From Propionibacteriaceae bacterium (GTDB lineage: Bacteria; Actinomycetota; Actinomycetes; Propionibacteriales; Propionibacteriaceae), in the NCBI GenBank assembly GCA_031266665.1, contig JAISAO010000038.1:34796-98795 (forward strand): a stretch of 64,000 bases of DNA, read 5' to 3'. The translations under genes and the position numbers were made by a program. How positions within the stretch are numbered: the first letter of the stretch is position 1; each line of letters starts with the position of its first letter. This document shows, in pieces, positions 8,913 to 16,688 of the stretch. Under the pieces are notes generated by a model. That model did no database searches, was not told where the DNA came from, and saw only the letters and a program-made list of their open reading frames with translations.

Positions 8913-10177
8913 TCAGACGTCTGGTCGGGCTCGGGCTCGGACTGGGCCGGCAGGGGCTCGGGCGGGCCGGCCAAACGATGGGCCTGGGTCGGAGGCTGAA
9001 CAGCGCGGGCCCCGGCGGCGGGACGTGGGCGGGGGCGGCGCTCGCTGGGCTCGGCCCCGTCCAGGGCGCTGAAGGTGATCTCGGGCAGGTCGCCCCAGTT
9101 CTCCTCCGGGAACTGGGTGGCGGCGGCGGCGCCGATGCCGAACAGGGTGCCCAACTGCTGGGTGATGGCGCGCTTGCGCTGCTGCAGGGCCGTGATGTCG
9201 GCTTGCAGCCGAGTCTTGCGCCGGGTGGCCTCGGAGCTGACCTTCTCCTGCAAGTCGGTGATCTCGCGGCGGGCGGAGCCGAGCAGGTGTTCGGCCTCGG
9301 TCTGGCCCTCCAGGCGGATGCGCTCGGCCTCGTCCAAGGCCTCCTTGCGCACCCGGGCGGCGTGGTTGGTCTCCTCCAGCAGTTTGGCCGAGGCGGACTC
9401 TTGCCGGGCGGCGATCTCGGTCATGGTCTCGGCCTTGGTCGAATTGGCCTCGGCGATGGCCTTATGGGCCTCGGCCACCATGGCGTCGCGATCCGACTGG
9501 GCCGTCAGCTTGGTCTCGGTGGCGGCCTTGGCGGCGGCGTGGCGGATTCGCTCGGCCTCCTGCTGGGCCTCGGCCACGATCTTCTTGGCCTCCTCGCCGG
9601 CCGCTGTCCGGCGGGTTTCGGCGTTCTGGGTGGCCGAGACGATGGCGGCCTCGGCCTCGGCCCGGGCCCGCTCCAACAGGGCCTTCAGCTCGGCCGTCTG
9701 CTTCTCGCGCTCGGCCCGCAGATGGGCCAGAGTGGTCTTCTTCAGGGCGTCGACCTCGGACTGGCCGGTGGAACGCAGATCGGCCACCACCTCGCGGGCC
9801 TCGTCGGTGATGCGCTGGGCCTCCATCGAGGCCTCGGAGACGATCTCGTCGGCCTTGGCCTGGGAGGCTTGCAGGATCTGGGCGGCGTGGCCGCTCAGCT
9901 TGTCGACATCGGCCCCTTGGGGGACAGCCGGCGCGGCGGCGGCTTGGGTGGCGGCGGCCTGGGCGGCAGTGATGGCGTCGGCCGCCTCGTGCTGCGCCCC
10001 CTCCAAGGCGTGGCGCAACTCGACTAGCTGATGCTCCAGCTTGCGCACCGTGGCGTCGACCGAAGCCTTGTCATAACCCCGCATCTGGGTGGGGAAGGTG
10101 CCGGCGGAGGTGGCATTGTCCTCGAACAGGTCTTCGAAGATGCTCAGCCCGGCGTCCGCGCTGTCAAACGTGCTCAT
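8909..10177 (-). CDS. DivIVA-like coiled-coil protein
   Basis: Protein of 422 aa related to the DivIVA/Wag31/FilP group that organises polar growth and division in actinobacteria. Near residue 32 it has a DivIVA-type motif RGYDKASVDATVRKLEHQL. A long Ala/Glu-rich coiled coil follows to about residue 340, with heptad-like EAERI and EAQRI repeats, then a Pro/Arg/Glu-rich tail. No membrane segment. ATG 10177 has an AGGAG site 8-12 nt upstream; the longer frame lacks one. It is convergent with nucS. Confidence 0.82.
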   Translation of the reverse strand: MSTFDSADAGLSIFEDLFEDNATSAGTFPTQMRGYDKASVDATVRKLEHQLVELRHALEGAQHEAADAITAAQAAATQAAAAPAVPQGADVDKLSGHAAQILQASQAKADEIVSEASMEAQRITDEAREVVADLRSTGQSEVDALKKTTLAHLRAEREKQTAELKALLERARAEAEAAIVSATQNAETRRTAAGEEAKKIVAEAQQEAERIRHAAAKAATETKLTAQSDRDAMVAEAHKAIAEANSTKAETMTEIAARQESASAKLLEETNHAARVRKEALDEAERIRLEGQTEAEHLLGSARREITDLQEKVSSEATRRKTRLQADITALQQRKRAITQQLGTLFGIGAAAATQFPEENWGDLPEITFSALDGAEPSERRPRPRPAAGARAVQPPTQAHRLAGPPEPLPAQSEPEPDQTSD

Positions 10178-10330
10178 GCTATGACACTCCTGAAGCCGAC
10201 TTCGCAGAGCCGGTCGTAGATTTTTCCGGGTCCGGCCGGCAGGCCGGGGGCGGTGCAAAAGCTTAGCGCGGAACCATCACCCTGCCCACTCCGGCGGCGG
10301 TTCCGATACGTCATCTGGGGCCGACGACGG

Positions 10331-10870
10331 TTAGTTCCGGGAGGGTCGGGACGGACCGGACCGGCCGGTCCCCCGGGGGACCTCGGGGTGCTCGACGCCG
10401 TGGGCCTTGAGCCAGGCCTCGCCCAGCGACTGGTTGAAACCGATGACGGTGGCCGCCCGGTTGGCCACGGCCCGTTCGGCCCCGGCCTCCAGCATCGGCA
10501 TGTCCAAGTCCAGCTCGGTGTCGTAATCGACTGTGGTGACGCTATCGGCCGAGCGCAGGTAGACCGGGCCGCCCAGACTGACCGGGGAGCGATCGATCCG
10601 AATACCGACCCGGCCCTGGCGCTGGCCGTCCACCAGGGGAGTGGTCCAGAACAACTCGCCGAACTGTTTGGACAGGGGTCCGGACACTCCGTAGAGGGGC
10701 GCGGCCGTCGGCATGACGAAGATCGAGGTCACCCGGTCCGGGCCACCCACCACGGAGCACTCGACGGCGTCGATGGCGGTGGCGATTCGCTGCTGGAAGT
10801 CGGGCGCGACCAGCATGTCGCTCACCAACTGGGCGGGAGCGGCGAATCTCAGGGTGCACCATACCCTCAT
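10331..10870 (-). CDS. DUF2505 family protein, copy 1
   Basis: Protein of 179 aa of the actinobacterial DUF2505 family, which has an SRPBCC-like fold. Shared features with the neighbour at 11006-11542 are PAQLVSDMLVAPDFQQ, a central VTSIFVMPT strand, LFWTTPLVDGQRQGRVGI and a C-terminal helix ending with EAWLKAHG. Members are presumed to bind hydrophobic ligands; function unproven. The upstream 20 bases are unusually AT-rich and could hold its promoter. The two copies are separated by a hairpin. Confidence 0.82.
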   Translation of the reverse strand: MRVWCTLRFAAPAQLVSDMLVAPDFQQRIATAIDAVECSVVGGPDRVTSIFVMPTAAPLYGVSGPLSKQFGELFWTTPLVDGQRQGRVGIRIDRSPVSLGGPVYLRSADSVTTVDYDTELDLDMPMLEAGAERAVANRAATVIGFNQSLGEAWLKAHGVEHPEVPRGTGRSGPSRPSRN

Positions 10871-10956
10871 GTAGTCGATTTTAATATGAGACGGTGCTCC
10901 CGCGCCACTGGGTTAGATGCTGGTCCTGTAAGGGCTCTCAGCGGGCTCGGCCGGGG

Positions 10957-11009
10957 CTCAGCCCAGATCCACCGCTCGTCACGCCGATCATCGGTGGATC
11001 TGGGCTCAG
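10957..11009 (-). terminator. Hairpin between the two DUF2505 genes
   Basis: Inverted repeat with 18-bp arms (10957-10974 and 10992-11009), 17 of 18 pairs matched, loop of 17. The right arm overlaps the last codons of the upstream DUF2505 gene. A related hairpin with the same cccagatccaccg core lies at 44500-44565, so this is a family. No T-run. Confidence 0.7.
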
Positions 11010-11542
11010 AGCCGAGCCGGACCTGGCTGGGATCCGGGCTCGGCCGCGACCGCCGACCCCGCCTGGGGGCCGAAGCGTTCCAGCCACTGCTCGCCCGCCG
11101 TCTGGCCGGTGTCGAGGATCTTCTGGGTCAGATCCCCTACCTGTTGCTCCAGCTTACGGCCTAGAAAGGGTATATTGACGTGCAGGTCGGCCTCATAGGT
11201 CACCTGGGTTTGTTCGCCATCGGCCTCTAGGCGGACCACGGCCTCGAAGGTGGCCGGGAAGCGCTCGACCTCCAGTGTCAGCCGGCCCAGCCGCCGGCCG
11301 GCCGTCAGCGGCCCGGTCCAGCCCAGTCGGCCGATCAGCTTGGACTGGGCCCCGGCCACCGGCCGCAGGCTGGCCGGCGTCGGGATGACGTAGGTGGTGG
11401 TGATGTCGTCCGGGCCGACGACGGTGGAGCACTCCGGGGCGTCCAGGCTCTGCCCCAGGATCTCTTGGAAGGCCGGGTCGATCAGCATCCGCGAGATTAA
11501 TTCGGGGTCGGCCCGATAGATCAGGGTGGACTGCAATCTCAT
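11006..11542 (-). CDS. DUF2505 family protein, copy 2
   Basis: Second DUF2505 protein (178 aa), a diverged tandem paralogue of copy 1: ADPELISRMLIDPAFQEIL, then DITTTYVIPTP, LGWTGPLTAGRRLGRLTLEV and a terminal EQWLERFG. I took the ATG at 11542 because homology starts there (MRLQSTLIYRADP). The longer frame runs backwards through the tandem repeat and the start of the divergent MMPL gene. Ligand and role unknown. Confidence 0.82.
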   Translation of the reverse strand: MRLQSTLIYRADPELISRMLIDPAFQEILGQSLDAPECSTVVGPDDITTTYVIPTPASLRPVAGAQSKLIGRLGWTGPLTAGRRLGRLTLEVERFPATFEAVVRLEADGEQTQVTYEADLHVNIPFLGRKLEQQVGDLTQKILDTGQTAGEQWLERFGPQAGSAVAAEPGSQPGPARL

Positions 11543-11581
11543 GGGGCCATTCTGGACCACGCCGCCCGGACCGGGGGGGAA

Positions 11582-11665
11582 GGCCGAGGCTGGCAGGGAC
11601 GGCCAAGGCTGGAAACGGGGACTGGCCGAGGCCGGAGAGGTCGGCCAAGGCTGGAAATGGGGGGT
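11582..11665. repeat. 42-bp tandem repeat in the divergent promoter region
   Basis: Two adjacent imperfect 42-bp units (11582-11623 and 11624-11665), each containing ggccaaggctggaaa. They fill the gap between the divergent DUF2505 and MMPL genes, just upstream of the MMPL -10. Confidence 0.75.
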
Positions 11666-11671
11666 CGTGAC

Positions 11672-11677
11672 TAGACT
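11672..11677 (+). promoter_or_regulatory. Predicted -10 (TAGACT) of the MMPL gene
   Basis: TAGACT ends 7 nt before the ATG at 11685, so the transcript is likely leaderless. Confidence 0.55.
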
Positions 11678-11684
11678 CTCGGGT

Positions 11685-13979
11685 ATGTTCCAACGGTCGG
11701 GGCGCTTCATCATCAATCACCCCGCCGTCGTCGTCCTGATCTGGTCGTTGGTCGCCCTGGGATCGGCCGCCGTGGCCGTCTTCGGCGTCGGCGGCGGCGG
11801 CGTCTTCTCCCAGCTCGAGACCGAGCAGCCGACTGTGCCCGGGTCGGACTCGGACCTGGCCTACGCCATCATGGCCGAGGCTGGATCCGACAGCGTCAAC
11901 CTGCTGCTGGACGATATCGACTTGGCCGACCCCGCCACCGCCGCTAGCCTGGCCCGGCTACTGGTCGGCCCCCGGGCGGAGCTGGCCGCCATGGCGGACG
12001 TCGCCGCCGTGGCCGACCCCTTGGCCCCGCCGCCGGCCGACTGGCCCGAGGCGCTGGCCGGGCCTTACAACGGCCACCTGTTGGCGACCGATGGGCGTGG
12101 CTTCGTCTTGTCCGTCAGCCTGTCCCCGGACCTGGATCGCGCCGCCGCCAAAACCGCCGGCGCCGCCGTGGTGGAGCGTTTGCAGGCCCTGGGCGACCAG
12201 CTCACGGCCGACGTCGGCGGCGACTGGTCGATCTCCAGCCCCGACCTGCTGCGCCAAGCGGTCAACGGCTTCATGGAGTCGGAGCTGCTGCGGGGCGAGC
12301 TGATCGCCCTGCCGGCGGCGGTGGTGGTGTTGGTCGTGGTCTTCGGCGGCCTGCTGGCGGCGGTCATGCCGGCCATCGGGGCCGTCGTCGCCATCGTCAC
12401 CGGCCTGGGCGGCATGATCCTGCTCAACCGGGTGACCGAACTCGACTCCGTCATCATCAACGTCATCACCATCATCGGCATGGGCCTGTCGATCGACTAC
12501 GGCCTGCTGATCGTGTCCCGCTTCCGCGAGGAACTGCGCCGGCTGGGGGTGGGCCCGAGGGGCGGGCCGTCGCGCCACGACCGGCTCATCCGCCAGGCCG
12601 TGCGCCAGGTCCACGCCACCGCCGGGCGGACCGTCACCTTCTCGGCCCTGACCATCACGGTCTGCATCCTCGGGTTGGTGTTGATGAAGGCCAGCCTGTT
12701 GCGCGGCATCGCCCTGGGCGGGGCCATGGCCGTGATCTTGGCCATGCTGACCGCCGTCACCTTGGTGCCGGCCGTGCTGACGCTGGCCGGCCGCCACTTC
12801 GCCCGGCCCTCGCCCCTGCGCCGCGTCCCCGTCCTGGGCTCTCTGATCGGCCTGCTGGGCGACATCGCCACCGACCACGGGGCCTTCGCCCGCTGGGCCG
12901 CCTGGGTCGGGCGGCGGCGCTGGATCGTCGGCCCCGTCCTGGTGGCGCTGCTGGCGGCGGCCGCCGCCATGATCGGCGGGATCCAGCTGCGCTCCTCCGG
13001 CTTCGACAACCTGCCGGCCGACAGCGGCCAGGCCGTCTACCAGGACCAGATCGAGGCCCATTACCCCTATCTCCGCACCCCCGACCTCTACGCCGTCACC
13101 GACCAGGCCGTGTCCGACTACCAGGCCGCTGACTTGGCCCAACAATTGGGCCAGGTGGAGCATCTGGAGACCATCGTCGGCCCCAGCGAGCTGGGCACGA
13201 GCGGCTATCGGCTATACGCCCTGAGCCTGGACCTGGAGGACCCCGGCGGCCCCGAGGCCTCGGCTGTGGTCACAACCATCCGTGACCTGGACCTGCCGCT
13301 CTACCTGGCCGGCACCGCCGCCGACCAGTTGGACTTCCGCAATGCCTTGCTCGACGGCCTGCCCCTGGCCGGCCTGGTGGTGGTGGTGGCGGTCTTCGTG
13401 CTGTTGTTCTTGATGACCGGCTCGGTGGTGGTGCCGCTGGAGGCCCTGGTGGTCAACGCCTTGTCCATCCTGGCCTCGCTCGGCCTGGCCACCTGGCTGT
13501 TCACCACTGACCACGGCTTCCCCAACACCGGGCTGGAGGCTTACATCGTGGCCGTGGTGGTGGCCTTCGGCTTCGGCCTGGCCATGGACTACGAGGTCTT
13601 CCTGCTAGACCGGGTGAAAGAGATCCACGACCAGGGGGCTGACAACGCCGACGCCCTGGCTCGGGGCCTGCAGCGCTCCGGGCGCATCATCACCTCGGCC
13701 GCCTCCGTCATCATCGTGGTCTTCCTGGGCTTCGCCCTGGGCGATATGGCGGCCATCCGTCAGACCGGGCTGATCCTGGCCATCTTGGTGCTGATCGACG
13801 CCACCGTGGTCCGCCTGGGGCTGGTGCCGGCCGTGATGGCCATCCTGGGCCGGGCCAACTGGTGGGCCCCGAAGAGCCTGAACCGCCTCAGCCGCCACTT
13901 CGCCATCCGCCACACCGACCCTCCCCCGGAGGCGATTGGCTCTCCGTCGGAGGCGGAGATGGTGGACCAACCGGTCTAG
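11685..13979 (+). CDS. MMPL/RND family transporter
   Basis: Integral membrane exporter of 764 aa. It has the classic two-half MMPL layout: TM1 near residues 12-35, an outer loop, TM2-TM6 around 205-390, a second loop, and TM8-TM12 around 565-735. The proton-relay motif GMGLSIDYGLLIVSRFREEL in the first half and FGFGLAMDYEVFLLDRVKE in the second are diagnostic. Family members export lipids or drugs; this one's cargo is unknown. The start at 11685 (MFQRSGRFIINHP) matches the usual cytoplasmic N-terminus and sits after a -10. The C-terminal tail is hydrophilic. The stop codon lies inside a large palindrome. Confidence 0.93.
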   Translation: MFQRSGRFIINHPAVVVLIWSLVALGSAAVAVFGVGGGGVFSQLETEQPTVPGSDSDLAYAIMAEAGSDSVNLLLDDIDLADPATAASLARLLVGPRAELAAMADVAAVADPLAPPPADWPEALAGPYNGHLLATDGRGFVLSVSLSPDLDRAAAKTAGAAVVERLQALGDQLTADVGGDWSISSPDLLRQAVNGFMESELLRGELIALPAAVVVLVVVFGGLLAAVMPAIGAVVAIVTGLGGMILLNRVTELDSVIINVITIIGMGLSIDYGLLIVSRFREELRRLGVGPRGGPSRHDRLIRQAVRQVHATAGRTVTFSALTITVCILGLVLMKASLLRGIALGGAMAVILAMLTAVTLVPAVLTLAGRHFARPSPLRRVPVLGSLIGLLGDIATDHGAFARWAAWVGRRRWIVGPVLVALLAAAAAMIGGIQLRSSGFDNLPADSGQAVYQDQIEAHYPYLRTPDLYAVTDQAVSDYQAADLAQQLGQVEHLETIVGPSELGTSGYRLYALSLDLEDPGGPEASAVVTTIRDLDLPLYLAGTAADQLDFRNALLDGLPLAGLVVVVAVFVLLFLMTGSVVVPLEALVVNALSILASLGLATWLFTTDHGFPNTGLEAYIVAVVVAFGFGLAMDYEVFLLDRVKEIHDQGADNADALARGLQRSGRIITSAASVIIVVFLGFALGDMAAIRQTGLILAILVLIDATVVRLGLVPAVMAILGRANWWAPKSLNRLSRHFAIRHTDPPPEAIGSPSEAEMVDQPV

Positions 13980-14022
13980 CTTCCTTAGATTGCGGCGAAG
14001 CCGCAATCTAAGGAAGCTAGAC
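13974..14022 (+). terminator. Perfect 23-bp hairpin at the end of the MMPL gene
   Basis: Arms 13974-13996 and 14000-14022 pair perfectly around a 3-nt GAA loop. The MMPL stop codon is inside the left arm. It is much more AT-rich than its surroundings and has no T-run after it, consistent with an I-shaped actinobacterial terminator, though its perfection also suggests a mobile palindromic element. Confidence 0.75.
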
Positions 14023-14218
14023 CCGTCCCCGGGCCGTCCGGTCGGCGCCGCCGGAGACTGGAGACGGCGGCCCCCGCCCATCCCGCCGCCAACGGTCGTC
14101 ATCGCCGTCAGCGCTGTCGTCTTGCCAGAGATGTTGTCCGACGACGCCAGCCCGATACTCGGGAGGCGATGGTCCACTAGGCTGGCAGACGGCCATCGGG
14201 GCCGGAAAGGCGAGGCAG

Positions 14219-15352
14219 ATGAGTCTCTGGCAGCGGTTCGACGCCCCGGAGACGGCCTCATCCGATCCGACGGCCTCATCCGATCCGACGGCCTCGTCCG
14301 ATCCGATGGCGCCGCGCCACCCTCAGAGCAGACGGGCCCTGGCCAAGTTGGCCCGCCTGGCGGAGCGGGCCGAGGAGCACCACGACCTGGGCCGGCTGGA
14401 CCAGGCCATCGCCGACCAGCGGCGGGTGGCGGCCTGGACCCAGTCCGAGCCGGACCGGTCCCAAGCCCTGGCGGCCCGGCTCAAGCTGGCCCAGTGGCTG
14501 GTCGAGCGGGCCGAGGCCCGCCTGGCCGGCGGCGACCCCATGGTGGCGCTGAAACGTGACATTGAGCGCCGGGGGACCGGTCTGATCGACCTGGACGGCT
14601 TCGAGCGCGGGCTGATGGCGGCCTTCGCCGAGCCCGCCGCCCTGTTGGCGGAGGTGGCCTCTCAGGCGCTGGCCGAGCTGGGGCCGGAGCACGACATCAC
14701 CCAGCGGGCGACGGCCCGGCGCGACTCTTTGACCCGGCGCGACATCGCCCACCAGGTCCCCCGGATGGCCGGCCAAGCCGTGGACGAGTTATTGCGCCAG
14801 ACCCGGCGCGAGGTGGTCAAGCGGCTGCGGGCCATCAGCCGGGAGCACGCCCGGCGCGAAGTCTTGGCCACCTGGCCGGCCGACGAGCCCGTCATCACGG
14901 CGGCCGAACGGCTGTCGGACGACCCGGCCATCCTCCAGGCCCACTACCGGATGGCCTGGGATTTTTACCACCTGGGCCGAGCCGACCAGGCCATGGAGCT
15001 GGCCCAGTCGGTGGCCCGGCGGCGGGAGGCCAGCTTGGGCCCGGACCACAGCCAGACCATCCGGTCGCGCTACCAGTTGGCCTGTCTGCACGGCGGGCGC
15101 GACGACTTAGACCGGGCCGTCGAGGAGTTGGAGGCGGTCATCGCGGACTTCGGCCGGGTCGACGGCCAGCACTACTTCACCACCTTGACCGCCCGCCGGG
15201 TGCAGGCCGACCTGATGGGCTTCCGGGGCGAGTACCGCCGGGCCGCCCAACTGGTGGTCGAGTTGCTGCGCGAGGCCCAGCAGGCCGACGCCCCGGCCGT
15301 CGTCATCGAGGAGGTCGAGGCCGCCGCCGCCCTCTGGCTGAGGCTGGCCTGA
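14219..15352 (+). CDS. TPR-repeat protein
   Basis: Soluble protein of 377 aa, unnamed family. After a low-complexity N-terminus with three TASSDP repeats, it is all helical. TPR-like segments are visible at ALAKLARLAERAEEHHDLG, ILQAHYRMAWDFYHLGRADQ and ARRREASLGPDHSQTIRSRYQ, the last resembling kinesin-light-chain-type TPRs. It probably mediates protein contacts. The ATG at 14219 has GAGG upstream. No enzyme motif is visible, and the function is unknown. Confidence 0.7.
   Translation: MSLWQRFDAPETASSDPTASSDPTASSDPMAPRHPQSRRALAKLARLAERAEEHHDLGRLDQAIADQRRVAAWTQSEPDRSQALAARLKLAQWLVERAEARLAGGDPMVALKRDIERRGTGLIDLDGFERGLMAAFAEPAALLAEVASQALAELGPEHDITQRATARRDSLTRRDIAHQVPRMAGQAVDELLRQTRREVVKRLRAISREHARREVLATWPADEPVITAAERLSDDPAILQAHYRMAWDFYHLGRADQAMELAQSVARRREASLGPDHSQTIRSRYQLACLHGGRDDLDRAVEELEAVIADFGRVDGQHYFTTLTARRVQADLMGFRGEYRRAAQLVVELLREAQQADAPAVVIEEVEAAAALWLRLA
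14253..14306 (+). repeat. 18-bp microsatellite, three copies
   Basis: Three in-frame tandem copies (14253, 14271, 14289) of an 18-bp unit encode TASSDP near the N-terminus of the TPR protein. The third copy differs by one base. Copy number may vary between strains. Confidence 0.85.
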
Positions 15353-15381
15353 TCGTTCCGCCGGGCCTCACGACTGTGGCC

Positions 15382-15442
15382 GGGCTCAGCTTGGTCCACC
15401 GATGGTCGCGCGGTGGTCGAGAAGCGGTGGCTCAGGGCTCAG
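15382..15442. repeat. Imperfect hairpin repeat after the TPR gene
   Basis: Inverted repeat (gctcag...ccaccg against cggtgg...ctcag) in the gap between the converging TPR and deacetylase genes. It shares caccgatggtcg and gtcgagaagcggtgg with 34371-34463, so both belong to one family of gene-end hairpins. Confidence 0.6.
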
Positions 15443-16569
15443 TAGGCATCGCGGACGATGTAGATGAAATCGTCCAGGGCCAGCCCGTCGGACATACGCA
15501 GGCGGGGGATCGCCATCGGGTCCATCAGGGGGTAGGCCCGCTGGTTGCCGATGATCAGTGCCAAGCGCACCCCGTTGGCGGCCAGGGCGGCCTCGGCCAC
15601 CTCGGTGGTGACGCCGTAGGGGTAGCACAAGATGTCTTTTGTGCCCAGGACGGCCGCGCTGGCGGCCACATCGGCGGCGATCTCCTGGGGGGTGGCCGTC
15701 AACAGCTTGGCCGAGCCGTCGGCCGTGCCCGGATGCATGTCGTAACTGTGGGACTGGAAGAAGATCCGCTCCGGGTCGAATTGCCCCAGCCAGGCCGGGT
15801 CGAAGTACTTGACCACCGGGAAGATCGTCAGTTTGGCGCCGTAGTCCAGCACGGCCGGCACGGCCAACTCGTAGACGCTGGGCAGGGCGTCGTCGCTGGT
15901 CAGGATGATCGACCGCGACGGTAACACGATGTCGCCGCGCAGGTAGGCGTCGGCCTCGTCCCAGGTCGGGTAATAATAATTATTGTCACGCAACCAGGTC
16001 AGTTGTTGGCGGAACAGCCGGATGTCCAACCAGTTGCCGTCGGCCCCGCTCTCGCCCCGGTCTGGGTCGTAGAAGTAGTGGTACATCAGGATCGGCAGCC
16101 CGTCCGACTGGCGGTCGATGGTGGTCGGCTTGGGCTCGAAGCGGGCGTACAAGGTGGTGGAGCGGTCCGTCGGCAACTGGTCCAAGGTGGCGTTGTCAAG
16201 GCGTGGGGCCGCCGGGTCGTCCGGGTCGGTGAACCAGCCCAGGAAACGCTGGCCCTCCAGTTGGGCGTAGGGCAGGCGGGCCACCGGTTGGCCCAACTCG
16301 GCGCTGATCACCGCCGGCTTGACGGTGGCCCCCGCCCGGACCGGATCGAGGCTGACGCTGTAGGACAGTGGCGACGGTGTGGCCTCTGGGGTCGGCGACG
16401 GGGGAGCGCTGGTCGGCTGATCCGGCGTCGGGGCCGGTACGGGGTCGACCAGCGGGACGAGGAGCCAGGCTAAGACGGCCAAGACGACGACGGTCAGCCA
16501 AACCAGGCCGACAGCCAGCCAGAGCGGCCGGCGGCGGCGGGGGCCGACAGCGGACTTGGCCTGTGCCAT
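15439..16569 (-). CDS. Membrane-anchored polysaccharide deacetylase with InlB-type repeat
   Basis: Protein of 376 aa with an N-terminal membrane anchor (WLAVGLVWLTVVVLAVLAWL, about 17-36), a Pro/Thr-rich wall-spanning linker, then an InlB B-repeat-like beta module (LEGQRFLGWFTDP ... STTLYARFEP). The C-terminal NodB-like domain shows LPILMYHYF and SIILTSDDA in place of the usual TFDDG, and FQSHSYDMHP. It should modify cell-wall or capsule sugars outside the membrane. The TSDD substitution means metal binding or activity may differ from classic deacetylases. TATAGT lies 9 nt before ATG 16569. Confidence 0.82.
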   Translation of the reverse strand: MAQAKSAVGPRRRRPLWLAVGLVWLTVVVLAVLAWLLVPLVDPVPAPTPDQPTSAPPSPTPEATPSPLSYSVSLDPVRAGATVKPAVISAELGQPVARLPYAQLEGQRFLGWFTDPDDPAAPRLDNATLDQLPTDRSTTLYARFEPKPTTIDRQSDGLPILMYHYFYDPDRGESGADGNWLDIRLFRQQLTWLRDNNYYYPTWDEADAYLRGDIVLPSRSIILTSDDALPSVYELAVPAVLDYGAKLTIFPVVKYFDPAWLGQFDPERIFFQSHSYDMHPGTADGSAKLLTATPQEIAADVAASAAVLGTKDILCYPYGVTTEVAEAALAANGVRLALIIGNQRAYPLMDPMAIPRLRMSDGLALDDFIYIVRDAY

Positions 16570-16688
16570 GGCGCCAAGACTATATGCTGACCGTGATCGG
16601 CGCCGCCCGGCTGTCACGGGTCTTTGAATTATTCGGAAACCGTTAACCCGTCAGCCGGGCCGCCGAGTCAAGAACAAGGGAGGTTCTT

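Noticed and set aside
11958..13163. Long antisense frames opposite MMPL, carboxylase, gyrA, pnp and similar genes
   Set aside because: They mirror high-GC codon bias of the true genes and read as His/Gly/Asp- or Arg/Pro-rich strings without domains.
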